This document shows, piece by piece, positions 7,326 to 15,757 of a DNA stretch of 64,000 nucleotides. The first letter of the stretch is position 1, and each line of letters opens with the position of its first letter. The stretch covers positions 372,001 through 436,000 of the forward strand of contig JAGIBL010000002.1 in the NCBI GenBank assembly GCA_017744365.1, in the 5' to 3' direction. The translations under genes were made by a program, and so were the position numbers. Origin of the DNA: Nocardioidaceae bacterium (GTDB taxonomy: Bacteria; Actinomycetota; Actinomycetes; Propionibacteriales; Nocardioidaceae). The notes under the pieces are model-generated. The model worked only from the letters and a program-made list of their open reading frames with translations. It did no database searches and had not been told where the DNA came from.

Positions 7326-8459
7326 GTGAAGCTCCGCCCGTACGCCGCCGCGACCGCCGTTCTCGCGGCCGCGGCCCTCGACGTCGCCGTGATCGCCCCG
7401 GCGCACGCCGTCGCCCCCGACCCGGTCACCGGGGTGACGATCAGCCAGAGCCAGCAGGCGCACTCGTGGGTCGTCGACGCGTCCTGGTCCGCCGCGACCG
7501 GCGCCGAGGCCTACCGGGTCGCGATCACCGACCACGCCGACGGCACCAACACGCCCGGCGCCTACTACGACGGCACCAACACCACGGCGACCAGCGCCGA
7601 GCTCGTCACCGACGACCTGCTCCCCGGGCACACCTACTGGGTCCGCGTGATCGCCCGCAACGCCGCCGACGAGGAGAGCACCGTCGTCACCGAGCCCTTC
7701 CAGGCGATCACCCTCGACACCACGGCGCCGACCGGCACCTTCAAGCTCGACCACACCCGCGACTGGGTCGCCGGCGGCGGCTTCTTCGGCCTGCGGCACA
7801 CTGTCCGCGCCCTCGACATCTTCGACGAGGAGGAGGGCGACGACGACGTGGTGGTCAAGGTCAGCCAGCTCACCCTCGCCGACGACACCACCGCTGCCTC
7901 CGAGGTCACCCGCCAGGTCCGTGCCGACGCGAACGCCCCGCTGCGTGCCTGGACCGGCACCAAGCCGGCCAGCCTCGGCTACTCCGAGGCCGGCGTCTTC
8001 CACCCGCAGGCCGTCCTCACCGACAAGTACGGCAACAGCCGGGTGGTCCCGCTGGGCACCGTCACCATCGTCACCGACCCGATCGGTCCGCGGGTCCGCT
8101 TCGTCTACCCGCCGGTCGAGCGGCGCTGGAAGGCCGCCAGCTGGCGCGTCGTGCGCGGCACCTCGGTGGACTCCGCCTCCGGCAACGGCATCGTGCTCGC
8201 GATGGTGCTGCAGCGTCGCGGCGGGCGCTGGTACGCCTACGACTTCGAGAACCAGAGCTGGGAGCGCGGCACCAGCGACCTGCAGAAGACCCTCGAGGAC
8301 ACCGACGCGACGCCCGCAGCGATGCTGCCGACCGCCAACCGCTGGCACACCCCGCTGATCTTCGGGCTCAAGCGCGGCCTGCTGCACATCGAGACGATCT
8401 CGATCGACCAGGCCGGCAACCTCCGCCTCGGCCCGAAGGTGCACCACCGCCTGCGCTGA
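7326..8459 (+). CDS. Secreted protein with fibronectin-III-like domain
   Basis: This exported protein of 377 residues starts with a signal peptide ('AAATAVLAAAALDVAVIAPAHA', cut near residue 28). Residues about 32-130 look like a fibronectin type III fold ('VDASWSAATGAEAYRVAITD ... YWVRVIARNAADEES'). The remainder contains beta-rich segments ('FHPQAVLTDKYGNSRVVPLGTVTIVTD') like Ig-type repeats in bacterial surface proteins and no catalytic motif I recognise. The GTG start has GGGAGG about eight bases upstream. A 97-base gap separates it from the LicD-like gene. The role is unknown; adhesion or wall association is a guess. Confidence 0.75.
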   Translation: MKLRPYAAATAVLAAAALDVAVIAPAHAVAPDPVTGVTISQSQQAHSWVVDASWSAATGAEAYRVAITDHADGTNTPGAYYDGTNTTATSAELVTDDLLPGHTYWVRVIARNAADEESTVVTEPFQAITLDTTAPTGTFKLDHTRDWVAGGGFFGLRHTVRALDIFDEEEGDDDVVVKVSQLTLADDTTAASEVTRQVRADANAPLRAWTGTKPASLGYSEAGVFHPQAVLTDKYGNSRVVPLGTVTIVTDPIGPRVRFVYPPVERRWKAASWRVVRGTSVDSASGNGIVLAMVLQRRGGRWYAYDFENQSWERGTSDLQKTLEDTDATPAAMLPTANRWHTPLIFGLKRGLLHIETISIDQAGNLRLGPKVHHRLR

Positions 8460-8556
8460 GACCGGATCGGTCAAGAAACCGCATCCACCGAAACCGCACG
8501 AAAGCACCCCGTCCCGCCGGTAGGCTGACCCGCCACCGGCAGGACAGGGGCACCGC

Positions 8557-10017
8557 GTGAGGGCACAGATCGACGGCGAGGGCATCCGCCTGGACCGTCC
8601 CGTCAACGGGCCTCTCGACGTGCTCATCGGCGGCCACCGGGTGTGGTCGTTCAGCACCGGCCGGGACGGGGTCCGCTCCGGCAGCGGCGTGTTCGTCGCG
8701 TGGCCGCGCCAGCTCGCGCACCGGCTGGACGGCCACGGCGACGTCCGCGTGGTGCCGCACGGTGGCGGCGAGGCGATCTTCGCCGGCGAGGTCCGGTTCG
8801 GTACGTCGACCGAGCCGCTGGTGCTGCGCGACGAGCACGGCAACCCGCTCGCGCTCGACAAGGGCGGCCGGATGCAGCGCACGTTCGACCAGTACGACGA
8901 GGCGACCCGGGCCGAGCTGGTCGACGCCAGCCACCGGGTGCGCGTCGACCTGGTCGAGCACTGCGGCCTGGACGTCTACCTCTGCTACGGCGGGCTGCTC
9001 GGCGCCGCCCGCACCGGCCGGATGATCGGGCACGACTCGGATCTCGACCTGGCGTTCCTGTCCAAGTACACGCACCCGCTCGACATCATCGCCGAGTGCC
9101 GCGCCGCCGAGCACACCATGGCCGCGCGCGGCTGGCAGGTTGTCCGGATGTCCGCGGCCAACTTCAAGATCTGGGTACCCCTGCCCGGCGGCCGGCGCGC
9201 CGGCGTGGACGTGTTCGGCTCGTTCCACATCGGCGACCACTTCCACATCACCGGCTCGCTGCGCGGCACCTTGGACCGGGACGCGCTGGTGCCCTTCGGC
9301 TCGATCGAGCTGGAGGGCGTGACGTTCCCGGCGCCCGCCGACGTACCGGCGTTCCTGACCTTCACCTACGGGCCGGGCTGGCCGACGCCGGACCCGTCGT
9401 TCCACTTCGACCACCCGCCCGCCAACGTGCGGCGGATGGGCCAGTGGTTCCGCGGCACCCGGACCAAGCTGCCGTTCTGGCAGGACTTCTACAAGGGGCC
9501 GCACCGGCAGCTGCCACCCGGACCGAGCCCGTTCGCCCGGTGGGCCGCGGAGCGGATGCAGCCGCACGACCGCGTCGTCGAGCTCGGCTCGGGCACCGGT
9601 CAGGACGCGATCTGGTTCACCCAGCACGGCCACCAGACGGTCGGGTCGGACTACTGCGGGGTCGCCCGCAAGGTCGCCACCACCGCCGCCCAGGAGGCCG
9701 GCCTGCGGATCGGGTTCCGGGCCACCAACGCCGAGTCGCTCTACCTGTCGTTCGTGGACGCGCTCCGGGTCGCGCACGAGCCGCTCCCCCGGCACGTCTA
9801 TGCGCGTGGCCTGCTGGACGCGATCCGGCCGGGCGCGCGCGAGGGGGTGTGGCGGTTCTGCATGGTGGCCGGGCGCCGCGGCGGGCTCACGTTCCTGGAG
9901 CTGAGCACCGACGTGGACGCCGTACGGGCTGAGATCGCGGCGCACGGCGGCGTGGTCGTCGAGGACGAGAACGAGGACGGCCTCACCCGGCTCGTCGTGA
10001 ACTGGAGGAAGTCATGA
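8557..10017 (+). CDS. LicD-like / SAM methyltransferase fusion, copy 1
   Basis: This 486-residue protein has three parts. Residues 1-105 form a beta-rich domain shared with copy 2. Residues about 140-320 hold a LicD-type nucleotidyltransferase-like core with YGGLLGAAR at 144-152 and HDSDLD at 159-164, matching the metal-binding signature of phosphocholine/phospho-polyol transferases. Residues about 335-486 hold a class I methyltransferase fold with the SAM-binding loop VELGSGTG. LicD proteins move a phospho-substituent from a CDP-linked donor onto a glycan, so a phospho-group transferase with an attached methylase is inferred. It overlaps the next gene by ATGA. Direct GAAACCGCA repeats (8475, 8490) lie upstream. 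Confidence 0.75.
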   Translation: MRAQIDGEGIRLDRPVNGPLDVLIGGHRVWSFSTGRDGVRSGSGVFVAWPRQLAHRLDGHGDVRVVPHGGGEAIFAGEVRFGTSTEPLVLRDEHGNPLALDKGGRMQRTFDQYDEATRAELVDASHRVRVDLVEHCGLDVYLCYGGLLGAARTGRMIGHDSDLDLAFLSKYTHPLDIIAECRAAEHTMAARGWQVVRMSAANFKIWVPLPGGRRAGVDVFGSFHIGDHFHITGSLRGTLDRDALVPFGSIELEGVTFPAPADVPAFLTFTYGPGWPTPDPSFHFDHPPANVRRMGQWFRGTRTKLPFWQDFYKGPHRQLPPGPSPFARWAAERMQPHDRVVELGSGTGQDAIWFTQHGHQTVGSDYCGVARKVATTAAQEAGLRIGFRATNAESLYLSFVDALRVAHEPLPRHVYARGLLDAIRPGAREGVWRFCMVAGRRGGLTFLELSTDVDAVRAEIAAHGGVVVEDENEDGLTRLVVNWRKS

Positions 10018-10232
10018 AGAAGCTGCTCCGCCTGCGCCGGCGCCTGGACCGCCTGGAGGCGGACGTCGCCGAGCTGATGAGCGCGGTCGAGGAGAACCGC
10101 CGCCTCAACGAGCGGCTCTACGACGTCCTCGATGTGGTCACCGAGCTGCTGGTCCCCGCGATGGACCGCGACGACGAGCGGGTCAGGGGCGCGCTGACCA
10201 AGCTCCTGGAGAGCCGCCAGCGCGCCACCTGA
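10014..10232 (+). CDS. Small coiled-coil protein, partner of LicD-like copy 1
   Basis: This protein of 72 residues begins with a very basic stretch (MKKLLRLRRRLDRLE) and continues with a heptad-like helix through 'VAELMSAVEENRRLNERLYDVLDVVTELLVP', then a short charged helix. No membrane segment is seen. It overlaps the LicD-like gene by 4 bases (ATGA), which couples their translation. Copy 2 of the LicD-like gene has the same kind of partner in the same position (12685-12927). I think these belong to a family annotated DUF6752, from memory only. A scaffold or oligomerisation role is inferred. Confidence 0.7.
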   Translation: MKKLLRLRRRLDRLEADVAELMSAVEENRRLNERLYDVLDVVTELLVPAMDRDDERVRGALTKLLESRQRAT

Positions 10233-10235
10233 GCC

Positions 10236-11432
10236 TCACTTGAGGCGATAGTCCTCCATGATCCGGCGGCCGATGATCATCCGCTGGATGTCCGCGGTGC
10301 CCTCGCCGATCAGCAGCATCGGGGCCTCGCGGTAGAGGCGCTCGATCTCGTACTCCTTGGAGAACCCGTAGCCGCCGTGGATCCGGAAGGAGTCCTCGAC
10401 GACCTGCGAGCAGTACTCCGAGGCCAGGTACTTCGCCATCCCGGCCTCGAGGTCGTTGCGCGCGCCGGAGTCCTTCTTCCGCGCGGCGCGCACCACCATC
10501 TGGTGGGCGGCCTCGACCTTGGTGGCCATCTCGGCGAGCCGGAACAGCACCGCCTGGTGGTCGGCGATCTTCTTGCCGAAGGTCTCGCGCTGCTGGGCGT
10601 ACCGGGCGCCGAGCTCGAAGGCCCGGTTGGCCACCCCAACACCGCGCGCGGCGACGTTGACGCGGCCGACCTCGACGCCGTCCATCATCTGGTAGAAGCC
10701 CTTGCCGCCCTCGCCGCCGAGGATCTGCGCGGCCTCGATGACGTGGTTCTCGAACACCATCTCCGTGGTGTCGACGCCCTTGTAGCCCATCTTGTCGATC
10801 TTGCCGGGGATGGTGACGCCCGGCTTGACCTCGCCGAAGCCCGGCTCCTTCTCGACCAGGAACGTGGTCATGTTCCGGTAGACCGAGTCGGCGCCCTCGT
10901 CGGTCTTCACCAGCACCGCGACCAGGGTCGAGGAGCCACCGTTGGTCAGCCACATCTTGGCGCCGTTGATGGTGTAGGTGCCGTCGTCGTTCTTGGTGGC
11001 CTTGGTCTTGATCGCGGCCACGTCGGAGCCGCAGCCCGGCTCGGACATCGAGAACGCGCCACGCACCTCGCCGGTCGCCATCCGCGGCAGGTACTTCTGC
11101 TTCTGCTCCTCGGTTCCGTGCTGGAGCAGCATGTAGGCCACGATGAAGTGGGTGTTGATGATGCCGGACACGCTCATCCAGCCGCGCGCGATCTCCTCGA
11201 CCGCCAGCGCGTAGGTCAGCAGGGACTCACCGAGACCGCCGTACTCCTCGGGGATCATCAGGCCGAACAGGCCGAGCTCCTTGAGACCCTCGACGATCTC
11301 GGTGGGGTACTCGTCCTTGTGCTCCAGCTCGGTTGCGACCGGGATGATCTGCTCGTCGACGAACTGACGGATGGTCTTGAGGATCTCTTCCTGGATGTCG
11401 GTGAGGCCCTCGGTCTCGCAGAGACGACCCAT
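10236..11432 (-). CDS. Acyl-CoA dehydrogenase
   Basis: This FAD-dependent acyl-CoA dehydrogenase has 398 residues, the normal length. It shows 'AFSMSEPGCGSDVAAIKTKA' (FAD and substrate contact), 'YKGVDTTEMVFENHV', and the C-terminal 'LIGEGTADIQRMIIGR', whose Glu at about 377 fits the catalytic base of the short/branched-chain enzymes. It oxidises acyl-CoA thioesters to enoyl-CoA, passing electrons to ETF. It is convergent with the coiled-coil gene (3-base gap) and lies between the two halves of the LicD-like cluster without an obvious link to it. A palindrome sits in its promoter region. Confidence 0.93.
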   Translation of the reverse strand: MGRLCETEGLTDIQEEILKTIRQFVDEQIIPVATELEHKDEYPTEIVEGLKELGLFGLMIPEEYGGLGESLLTYALAVEEIARGWMSVSGIINTHFIVAYMLLQHGTEEQKQKYLPRMATGEVRGAFSMSEPGCGSDVAAIKTKATKNDDGTYTINGAKMWLTNGGSSTLVAVLVKTDEGADSVYRNMTTFLVEKEPGFGEVKPGVTIPGKIDKMGYKGVDTTEMVFENHVIEAAQILGGEGGKGFYQMMDGVEVGRVNVAARGVGVANRAFELGARYAQQRETFGKKIADHQAVLFRLAEMATKVEAAHQMVVRAARKKDSGARNDLEAGMAKYLASEYCSQVVEDSFRIHGGYGFSKEYEIERLYREAPMLLIGEGTADIQRMIIGRRIMEDYRLK

Positions 11433-11490
11433 GGTGGTGCGTGTCCTTCCGGTCGCGAAGAAGCGCCCGCGGAACGCGGGGCGCCTCGAA

Positions 11491-11512
11491 ACAGTACCCG
11501 GCAGTATCTGCC
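11491..11512 (-). promoter_or_regulatory. Putative promoter and operator of acyl-CoA dehydrogenase
   Basis: Reading on the minus strand, GGCAGATACTGCC (11512-11500) is an inverted repeat with 5-bp arms, followed by TACTGT (11496-11491), a plausible -10 hexamer about 60 bases before the gene start. A repressor bound here would block the polymerase. The binding protein is unknown; TetR-type fatty-acid regulators commonly act this way. Confidence 0.35.
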
Positions 11513-11540
11513 AGGATCCGCGCGTCCACCATGACTCAGA

Positions 11541-12674
11541 TCACGGACGCAGCACCCGTCGCGTCCACGGGAACCGCGCCGCGAGCGCCTCGCGCAGGCC
11601 CGGCGGCCTGGCCTGCTCGGCCTCGAGCTCGCGGCGCAGCCGGTTGCGCTCCCGGGTCAGGTCCCGTACGTCGTGGAGCATCCGGCCGATCAGCGCGGTG
11701 GCCACCTCGGCGACCTCGGCGTCGGTGACCGAGCCAGCGTCGCGGCGCGGGGCGAGCTCGGCGGGCACCAGCAGATCGTCCAGATCGCCGATGACGTCGT
11801 ACGACGCGGCGCGGATGGCGGCGACGGCGGCCTCGGCACGCTCGCGGCACTCGGCGACCACCTCGGCGGGCGGCCAGTACTGCTCGCCGTGACGGGTCGC
11901 CAGCCGCTCGTCGGCCAGGAAGGTCCGGATGTAGTAGCCGCGGTCCAGGGCGGCCTCGAAGTCGGGACTCTGCAGGTGCTTGTTGACCCGGCGCAGCGTC
12001 TCGGCCTCGGCGATCCCCATCGACGGGTTCGCGAAGGTCGCGGAGAGGTCGAAGCTGTCCGGGTCCAGACCGACCAGCGTGGCGAACCGCCGCCAGAGCA
12101 GGTCTCGCGGCGCATCCGGCGGCGGCACCGGCAGCACGTGCACGTGCGCGGGGTCGAGCCCGGGTGCCCAGCGCTCGAGCACCAGCCGCACGTCGAGGGT
12201 GCGCCAGTTCCACACGGCCATCGGGTTCGGCGAGAGCGGCGCCGCGGCGTAGTCGGCGAAGCTGCGGGTGTCGCGGTTCTTCAGGCTCTCCTGCCAGCTG
12301 CCCGCGTACAGCCCGACCGGCTCGCGCGCGGTCACCACCAGGTGCACCTCGGCGGGCGCGAGGTCCGCGATCATCCGCTGCGCCTGCGCGGCATCGGCGC
12401 CGCCGAAGAACTCGTGGCTCACGATCGCGGTCCCCTCCCAGGCGGCGATCTCGGCCTTGAGCACGTCCCAGGACTCGTGCACCTTCTTGCCGTACGCCGG
12501 CAGGTTGCTGTCCGCGCGGATCACCCGGGTCGCCCAGAGGTGGTCGCGGCGCTCGCGCCCGGGCAGCAGCACGCCCTGTGCGCGCATCCGCTCCCGGTCG
12601 GCCCACATCACCGTCTGCAGGTAGGTGGTGCCGGTCTTGGGAAGGCCGATGTGCAGGAAGACCTTGGACGCCAT
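11541..12674 (-). CDS. Sulfotransferase family protein
   Basis: This PAPS-dependent sulfotransferase-like protein has 377 residues. The 5'-phosphosulfate loop is GLPKTGTTYLQ at residues 10-20, and the 3'-phosphate motif is 'VVTAREPVGLYAGSWQES' near residue 115. The last 60 residues are a charged helix ('VRDLTRERNRLRRELEAEQ'), probably a coiled coil. It starts 10 bases after the second small coiled-coil gene on the same strand, so it belongs to the operon 15188-11541. With the LicD-like and nucleotidyltransferase neighbours this suggests sulfation of an extracellular glycan or a related acceptor. The substrate is unknown. Confidence 0.82.
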   Translation of the reverse strand: MASKVFLHIGLPKTGTTYLQTVMWADRERMRAQGVLLPGRERRDHLWATRVIRADSNLPAYGKKVHESWDVLKAEIAAWEGTAIVSHEFFGGADAAQAQRMIADLAPAEVHLVVTAREPVGLYAGSWQESLKNRDTRSFADYAAAPLSPNPMAVWNWRTLDVRLVLERWAPGLDPAHVHVLPVPPPDAPRDLLWRRFATLVGLDPDSFDLSATFANPSMGIAEAETLRRVNKHLQSPDFEAALDRGYYIRTFLADERLATRHGEQYWPPAEVVAECRERAEAAVAAIRAASYDVIGDLDDLLVPAELAPRRDAGSVTDAEVAEVATALIGRMLHDVRDLTRERNRLRRELEAEQARPPGLREALAARFPWTRRVLRP

Positions 12675-12684
12675 GGTCGTCGCC

Positions 12685-12927
12685 TTAGAGGGAGCGCTCG
12701 AACTTCGCCAGCGCGGCCTCGATGCGCTCGCGGTCCTGCGAGGCCAGCGGCAGCATCAGCTCCTGCACCAGGTCGACCAGCTCGGCGACGCGCACGTTGA
12801 GCTGACGGCTCTCCTGGACCTCGGCCTCCAGCTCGGCGATCCGCCTGCTGAGGTCGTCGACCAGCGGTCCGCCGACCGCGCGAGCCATCTTCCTCGTCGC
12901 CCGCTGCCGAAGGCCCTGACCCTTCAC
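12685..12927 (-). CDS. Small coiled-coil protein, partner of LicD-like copy 2
   Basis: This 80-residue protein has a basic N-terminus ('LRQRATRKMARAVG') and a long amphipathic helix 'ISRRIAELEAEVQ'-like region (about residues 28-60), ending with 'QDRERIEAALAKFERSL'. The C-terminal half resembles the 72-residue partner at 10014, including a 'LMLP/LLVP' turn followed by 'DRERI/DDERV'. It starts with GTG overlapping the stop of the LicD-like gene (GTGA). Conserved pairing and coupling at two loci argue that it works with the LicD-like protein, for example as an oligomerisation partner. Confidence 0.68.
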   Translation of the reverse strand: MKGQGLRQRATRKMARAVGGPLVDDLSRRIAELEAEVQESRQLNVRVAELVDLVQELMLPLASQDRERIEAALAKFERSL

Positions 12928-14486
12928 CTGCGCCACTCCGCCACCAATCGTGCTACCGGCCGGCCGGGCTTGTCCGGCGCGGTCCGTTCCTGCCTGTCCT
13001 CGCGGTGAACGATAACGGCTCCGCGTCCCTCCAGCCCGGCCACGACGTCGGCGACCGGTACCGGCGAGAGCAGCTCGGTCCGGGTGCGCGGCCGCGGCTC
13101 GCCGGCCAGGAACTCCAGGTAGAGCCGGCCGCCCTCGCGCAGCGCCATCTCGCACAGGCGCCAGGTCGCGTCCCGGGAGACGGCGGTGCCCGCGTCCACC
13201 AGGTGCCGGCACAGGATCGTGCGCGGCCCCGGGACGTGGGCCAGCCGGGAGCCCTCGGCGAGCCAGGACCGGTAGGAGTGCAGGTTCACCGAGCCGAACC
13301 GCAGGTCCAGTCCCTCGGCACGGGCCACCCGCTGCGCCGCCGCCGAGGCCCACGGCACGAAGTCCAGCGCGGTCACGCTGCTGCCCTGCCGGGCGAACCA
13401 GAGCGCGTCCCCGGCCCGGCCGGCGCCCAGGTCGACCAGCTGCGCGGGCACGCCCTCCTGGTCGACGACGTACTGAGCCAGGTCGCTCGGGGCGTCCGTG
13501 GGCAGGGTGTTGCGCAGCGTGCTGAACCGGCGGTCCCAGTCGTTGCGGTGCACCCGGATGCCGCGAAACCACCCGTCCAGGCGCCGTACGACGGAACGCG
13601 GCGTCTCGAACTTGAACGCGGGGTCGGGCACCTTCCAGCCCGGCCCGTACATGGCCTCGAGCAGTTTCTCCGGGCGCGCCGGCGCGGGCAGGGTGCGGCC
13701 CTCCAGCGTGGTGGTGCCGAGCGGGAAGATCCACTCCTTCTCGAACGGCGCGCCGACCTCGCCCATCAGGTAGAGCGTCGCCGGTCGGCCACCCACGGCC
13801 GGCGCGATGAACCCGCCGAAGACGTCGAGCCCGCGTCGCGACCCGTCGGCCTCGATCACGTCGACCTTGAAGGCGATCCCGCTGTAGCGCTGGGTGTCGT
13901 AGCCGCGCTCGCCGAGGAACCGCTGCAGCGCGAACGACTCGCGGATCGCGTCGACGGGGTGGCTGTGCTCGCTGACGTAGCCCAGGTCGGCGTCGTTGTC
14001 GTGGCCGATCAGGGCGCCGTCGCGGACCGCGCCGAGCAGCGTCCCGTACGCCGGGAACGCCTGCACGCCGGCCTCGCGGAGCGCGTCGAGCACCTCCTGG
14101 ACGGCGTCCAGCAGCGGGGCGACCTGCTCCGGTGTGCGGGTCTCGAAGGTCAGCGAGATCCGGTTCGACTTGTCCAGCGCCAGCGGGCGCCCCTGCTCGT
14201 CCTCGACCTTGATCCCGCCCTCGCCGTTGCCGAGACGGACCGTCTCGTCGTACAGGGTGACGCCGGAGACGTGCGCGACCAGGCTCAGCCTGGCGGTGCC
14301 GTGCAGGAACCGGGTGAGCTGGCTCGGCCACGAGACGAGACGTTCCGTTCCGTGGGCGACCGAGTCGCGCAGCAGCCAGAAGGACCAGACCCGGCGGCCG
14401 TCGAAGCAGACGTCGACGACGTCGTCGGCACCGGTGCGGAACCGGATGCCGTCGTCGTCGACGGCGATCGCCTCGACCTGCACCAC
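12924..14486 (-). CDS. LicD-like / SAM methyltransferase fusion, copy 2
   Basis: This paralogue of the 8557 gene has 520 residues. It has the same order: a beta-rich N-terminal domain with 'VWSF' and 'SWPSQL', a LicD-type core with YGTLLGAVR near residue 145 and HDNDAD near 159, and a methyltransferase domain with VDLGAGRAGD near 348. The LicD core keeps the acidic triad expected for metal binding. Divergence between the copies is high, so they probably modify different positions or substrates. It lies 3 bases after the nucleotidyltransferase gene, which could supply its activated donor. Start is GTG 14486; GTG 14483 is also in frame. Confidence 0.75.
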   Translation of the reverse strand: MVQVEAIAVDDDGIRFRTGADDVVDVCFDGRRVWSFWLLRDSVAHGTERLVSWPSQLTRFLHGTARLSLVAHVSGVTLYDETVRLGNGEGGIKVEDEQGRPLALDKSNRISLTFETRTPEQVAPLLDAVQEVLDALREAGVQAFPAYGTLLGAVRDGALIGHDNDADLGYVSEHSHPVDAIRESFALQRFLGERGYDTQRYSGIAFKVDVIEADGSRRGLDVFGGFIAPAVGGRPATLYLMGEVGAPFEKEWIFPLGTTTLEGRTLPAPARPEKLLEAMYGPGWKVPDPAFKFETPRSVVRRLDGWFRGIRVHRNDWDRRFSTLRNTLPTDAPSDLAQYVVDQEGVPAQLVDLGAGRAGDALWFARQGSSVTALDFVPWASAAAQRVARAEGLDLRFGSVNLHSYRSWLAEGSRLAHVPGPRTILCRHLVDAGTAVSRDATWRLCEMALREGGRLYLEFLAGEPRPRTRTELLSPVPVADVVAGLEGRGAVIVHREDRQERTAPDKPGRPVARLVAEWRR

Positions 14487-14489
14487 CGG

Positions 14490-15188
14490 CTAGTCCTGCA
14501 CGAACGAGTTGGCCCGGGACAGGTCGTCCTCGAAGTCGACCTCGACGACCTGGTAGGCGGAGATGTCCACGGCCTCCACGCGCAGGCCGTCCTTCTCGAT
14601 GGCCAGCTCCAGGCCACGCTCGAAGTAGTCCTGGTCGTCGGCCTCGTCGAGCCGGGCGATCAGCTTGGCCTTGTCCTCGGCGGCGACGTAGTTGATCCCC
14701 ACCGCCTCACCGAGGCCGCCGACCACGGTCTTGGAGAGCTCGACGATGTAGCCGTCGGCGTCGAGGGTGTACTTGACCTCCTCCTCGGCGACCGAGGCGG
14801 TGTTGACCGCGACGAAGCTCTTGCCCGCGTCGATCTTGTCGTGGATCAGGCCGAGCACCCGTGGGTCGAAGACCACGTCGCCGTTGAGCCAGAGCACACC
14901 GCCGGCCCGGGAGAGGCGCAGCGCCTTGAGCAGCGACTTGGAGGTGTTCGTAGAGTCGTAGACCTCGTTGTAGACGAAGGTGATGTCCGGCATCGCCTCG
15001 ATGACCAGGTCGAGCTTGAACCCCACCACCGCGGTCACGTGCACCTCGTCGCCGTACGACGAGCGCAGCAGGTTCACCGCGCGCCGCATGATGGACTCGC
15101 CGGTGCTCAGCGGGGTCAGCGGCTTGGGGTGCGGCTTGCCGAGACGGGTCCCCAGACCGGCAGCGAGGATGACGACCTGGATGGCCAC
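14490..15188 (-). CDS. LicC-like nucleotidyltransferase
   Basis: This sugar-1-phosphate or choline-phosphate nucleotidyltransferase-like protein has about 232 residues. It opens with the family signature VVILAAGLGTRLG followed by 'PHPKPLTPL' (NTP binding), and 'VLWLNGDVVFDP' holds the metal-binding Asp. The short length and C-terminal 'AYQVVEVDFEDDL' resemble LicC/NTP_transferase_3 enzymes that make CDP-choline or similar donors. Its place directly before a LicD-like gene supports that role. GTG 15188 was chosen because AAGGGA lies about seven bases upstream; an ATG at 15203 would add five residues but lacks a ribosome site. A TAGCAT -10 candidate is at 15226-15221. Confidence 0.82.
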   Translation of the reverse strand: MAIQVVILAAGLGTRLGKPHPKPLTPLSTGESIMRRAVNLLRSSYGDEVHVTAVVGFKLDLVIEAMPDITFVYNEVYDSTNTSKSLLKALRLSRAGGVLWLNGDVVFDPRVLGLIHDKIDAGKSFVAVNTASVAEEEVKYTLDADGYIVELSKTVVGGLGEAVGINYVAAEDKAKLIARLDEADDQDYFERGLELAIEKDGLRVEAVDISAYQVVEVDFEDDLSRANSFVQD

Positions 15189-15220
15189 GAGCAGTCCCTT
15201 CATCGTGGTGGAATCGCGTC

Positions 15221-15757
15221 ATGCTATCGACCGAGCGCCTGATCATCCGAGGCTGGACCGTCGAGGACGCGCCCGCGGCGCTCGCGATGCTCAGCCGCAT
15301 CGAGGTGGTGAAGTGGCTCGGCGACGGCGAGCCGGTGCTGACCAAGGACCTCGACGAGGCTCGCGAGAAGATCGCCCGCTGGCAGGGCCGCGACCACCCG
15401 CCGCTGGGCCACTGGGCGGTCCAGGTGACCGACGGCGGCGACCTGCACGGCCGGGTGATCGGCTCGGTGCTGCTGCTCACGCTGCCGAACAGCAAGCACG
15501 GGGAGGTGGAGATCGGCTGGCACCTGCACCCGGACGCGTGGGGGCGCGGCTACGCCCCCGAGGCGGCTCGGGCGGTCCTGCGTCGTGGGTTCGAGGGCGG
15601 GCTGCCCGAGATCCACGCGGTCACCCACCTCGACAACGAGAACTCGATGCGCGTGGCCACCAAGATCGGCATGACCCACACCGGCATCGTGCACACCTGG
15701 TACGAGGAGCCCTCGCAGCACTTCGTGCTCCGTCGCGAAGAATGGCACGCGTCATGA
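15221..15757 (+). CDS. GNAT acetyltransferase (RimJ/RimL-like)
   Basis: This GNAT-fold N-acetyltransferase has 178 residues. The N-terminal 'STERLIIRGWTVEDAPAALAML' is typical of the RimJ/RimL subgroup, 'VEIGWHLHPDAWGRGYAPEAARAVL' is the acetyl-CoA-binding motif A (the loop has GRGYA in place of the full R/QxxGxG/A), and 'AVTHLDNENSMRVATKIGM' is motif B. The acceptor may be a protein N-terminus or a small amine. It is divergent from the LicC-like gene and its 3' end overlaps the converging EamA gene by 6 bases. Confidence 0.88.
   Translation: MLSTERLIIRGWTVEDAPAALAMLSRIEVVKWLGDGEPVLTKDLDEAREKIARWQGRDHPPLGHWAVQVTDGGDLHGRVIGSVLLLTLPNSKHGEVEIGWHLHPDAWGRGYAPEAARAVLRRGFEGGLPEIHAVTHLDNENSMRVATKIGMTHTGIVHTWYEEPSQHFVLRREEWHAS

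Noticed and set aside
10236-11432. Acyl-CoA dehydrogenase as part of the LicD-like cluster
   Set aside because: It has its own promoter region and a 108-base gap from the sulfotransferase, and no lipid-linked gene is in the cluster.
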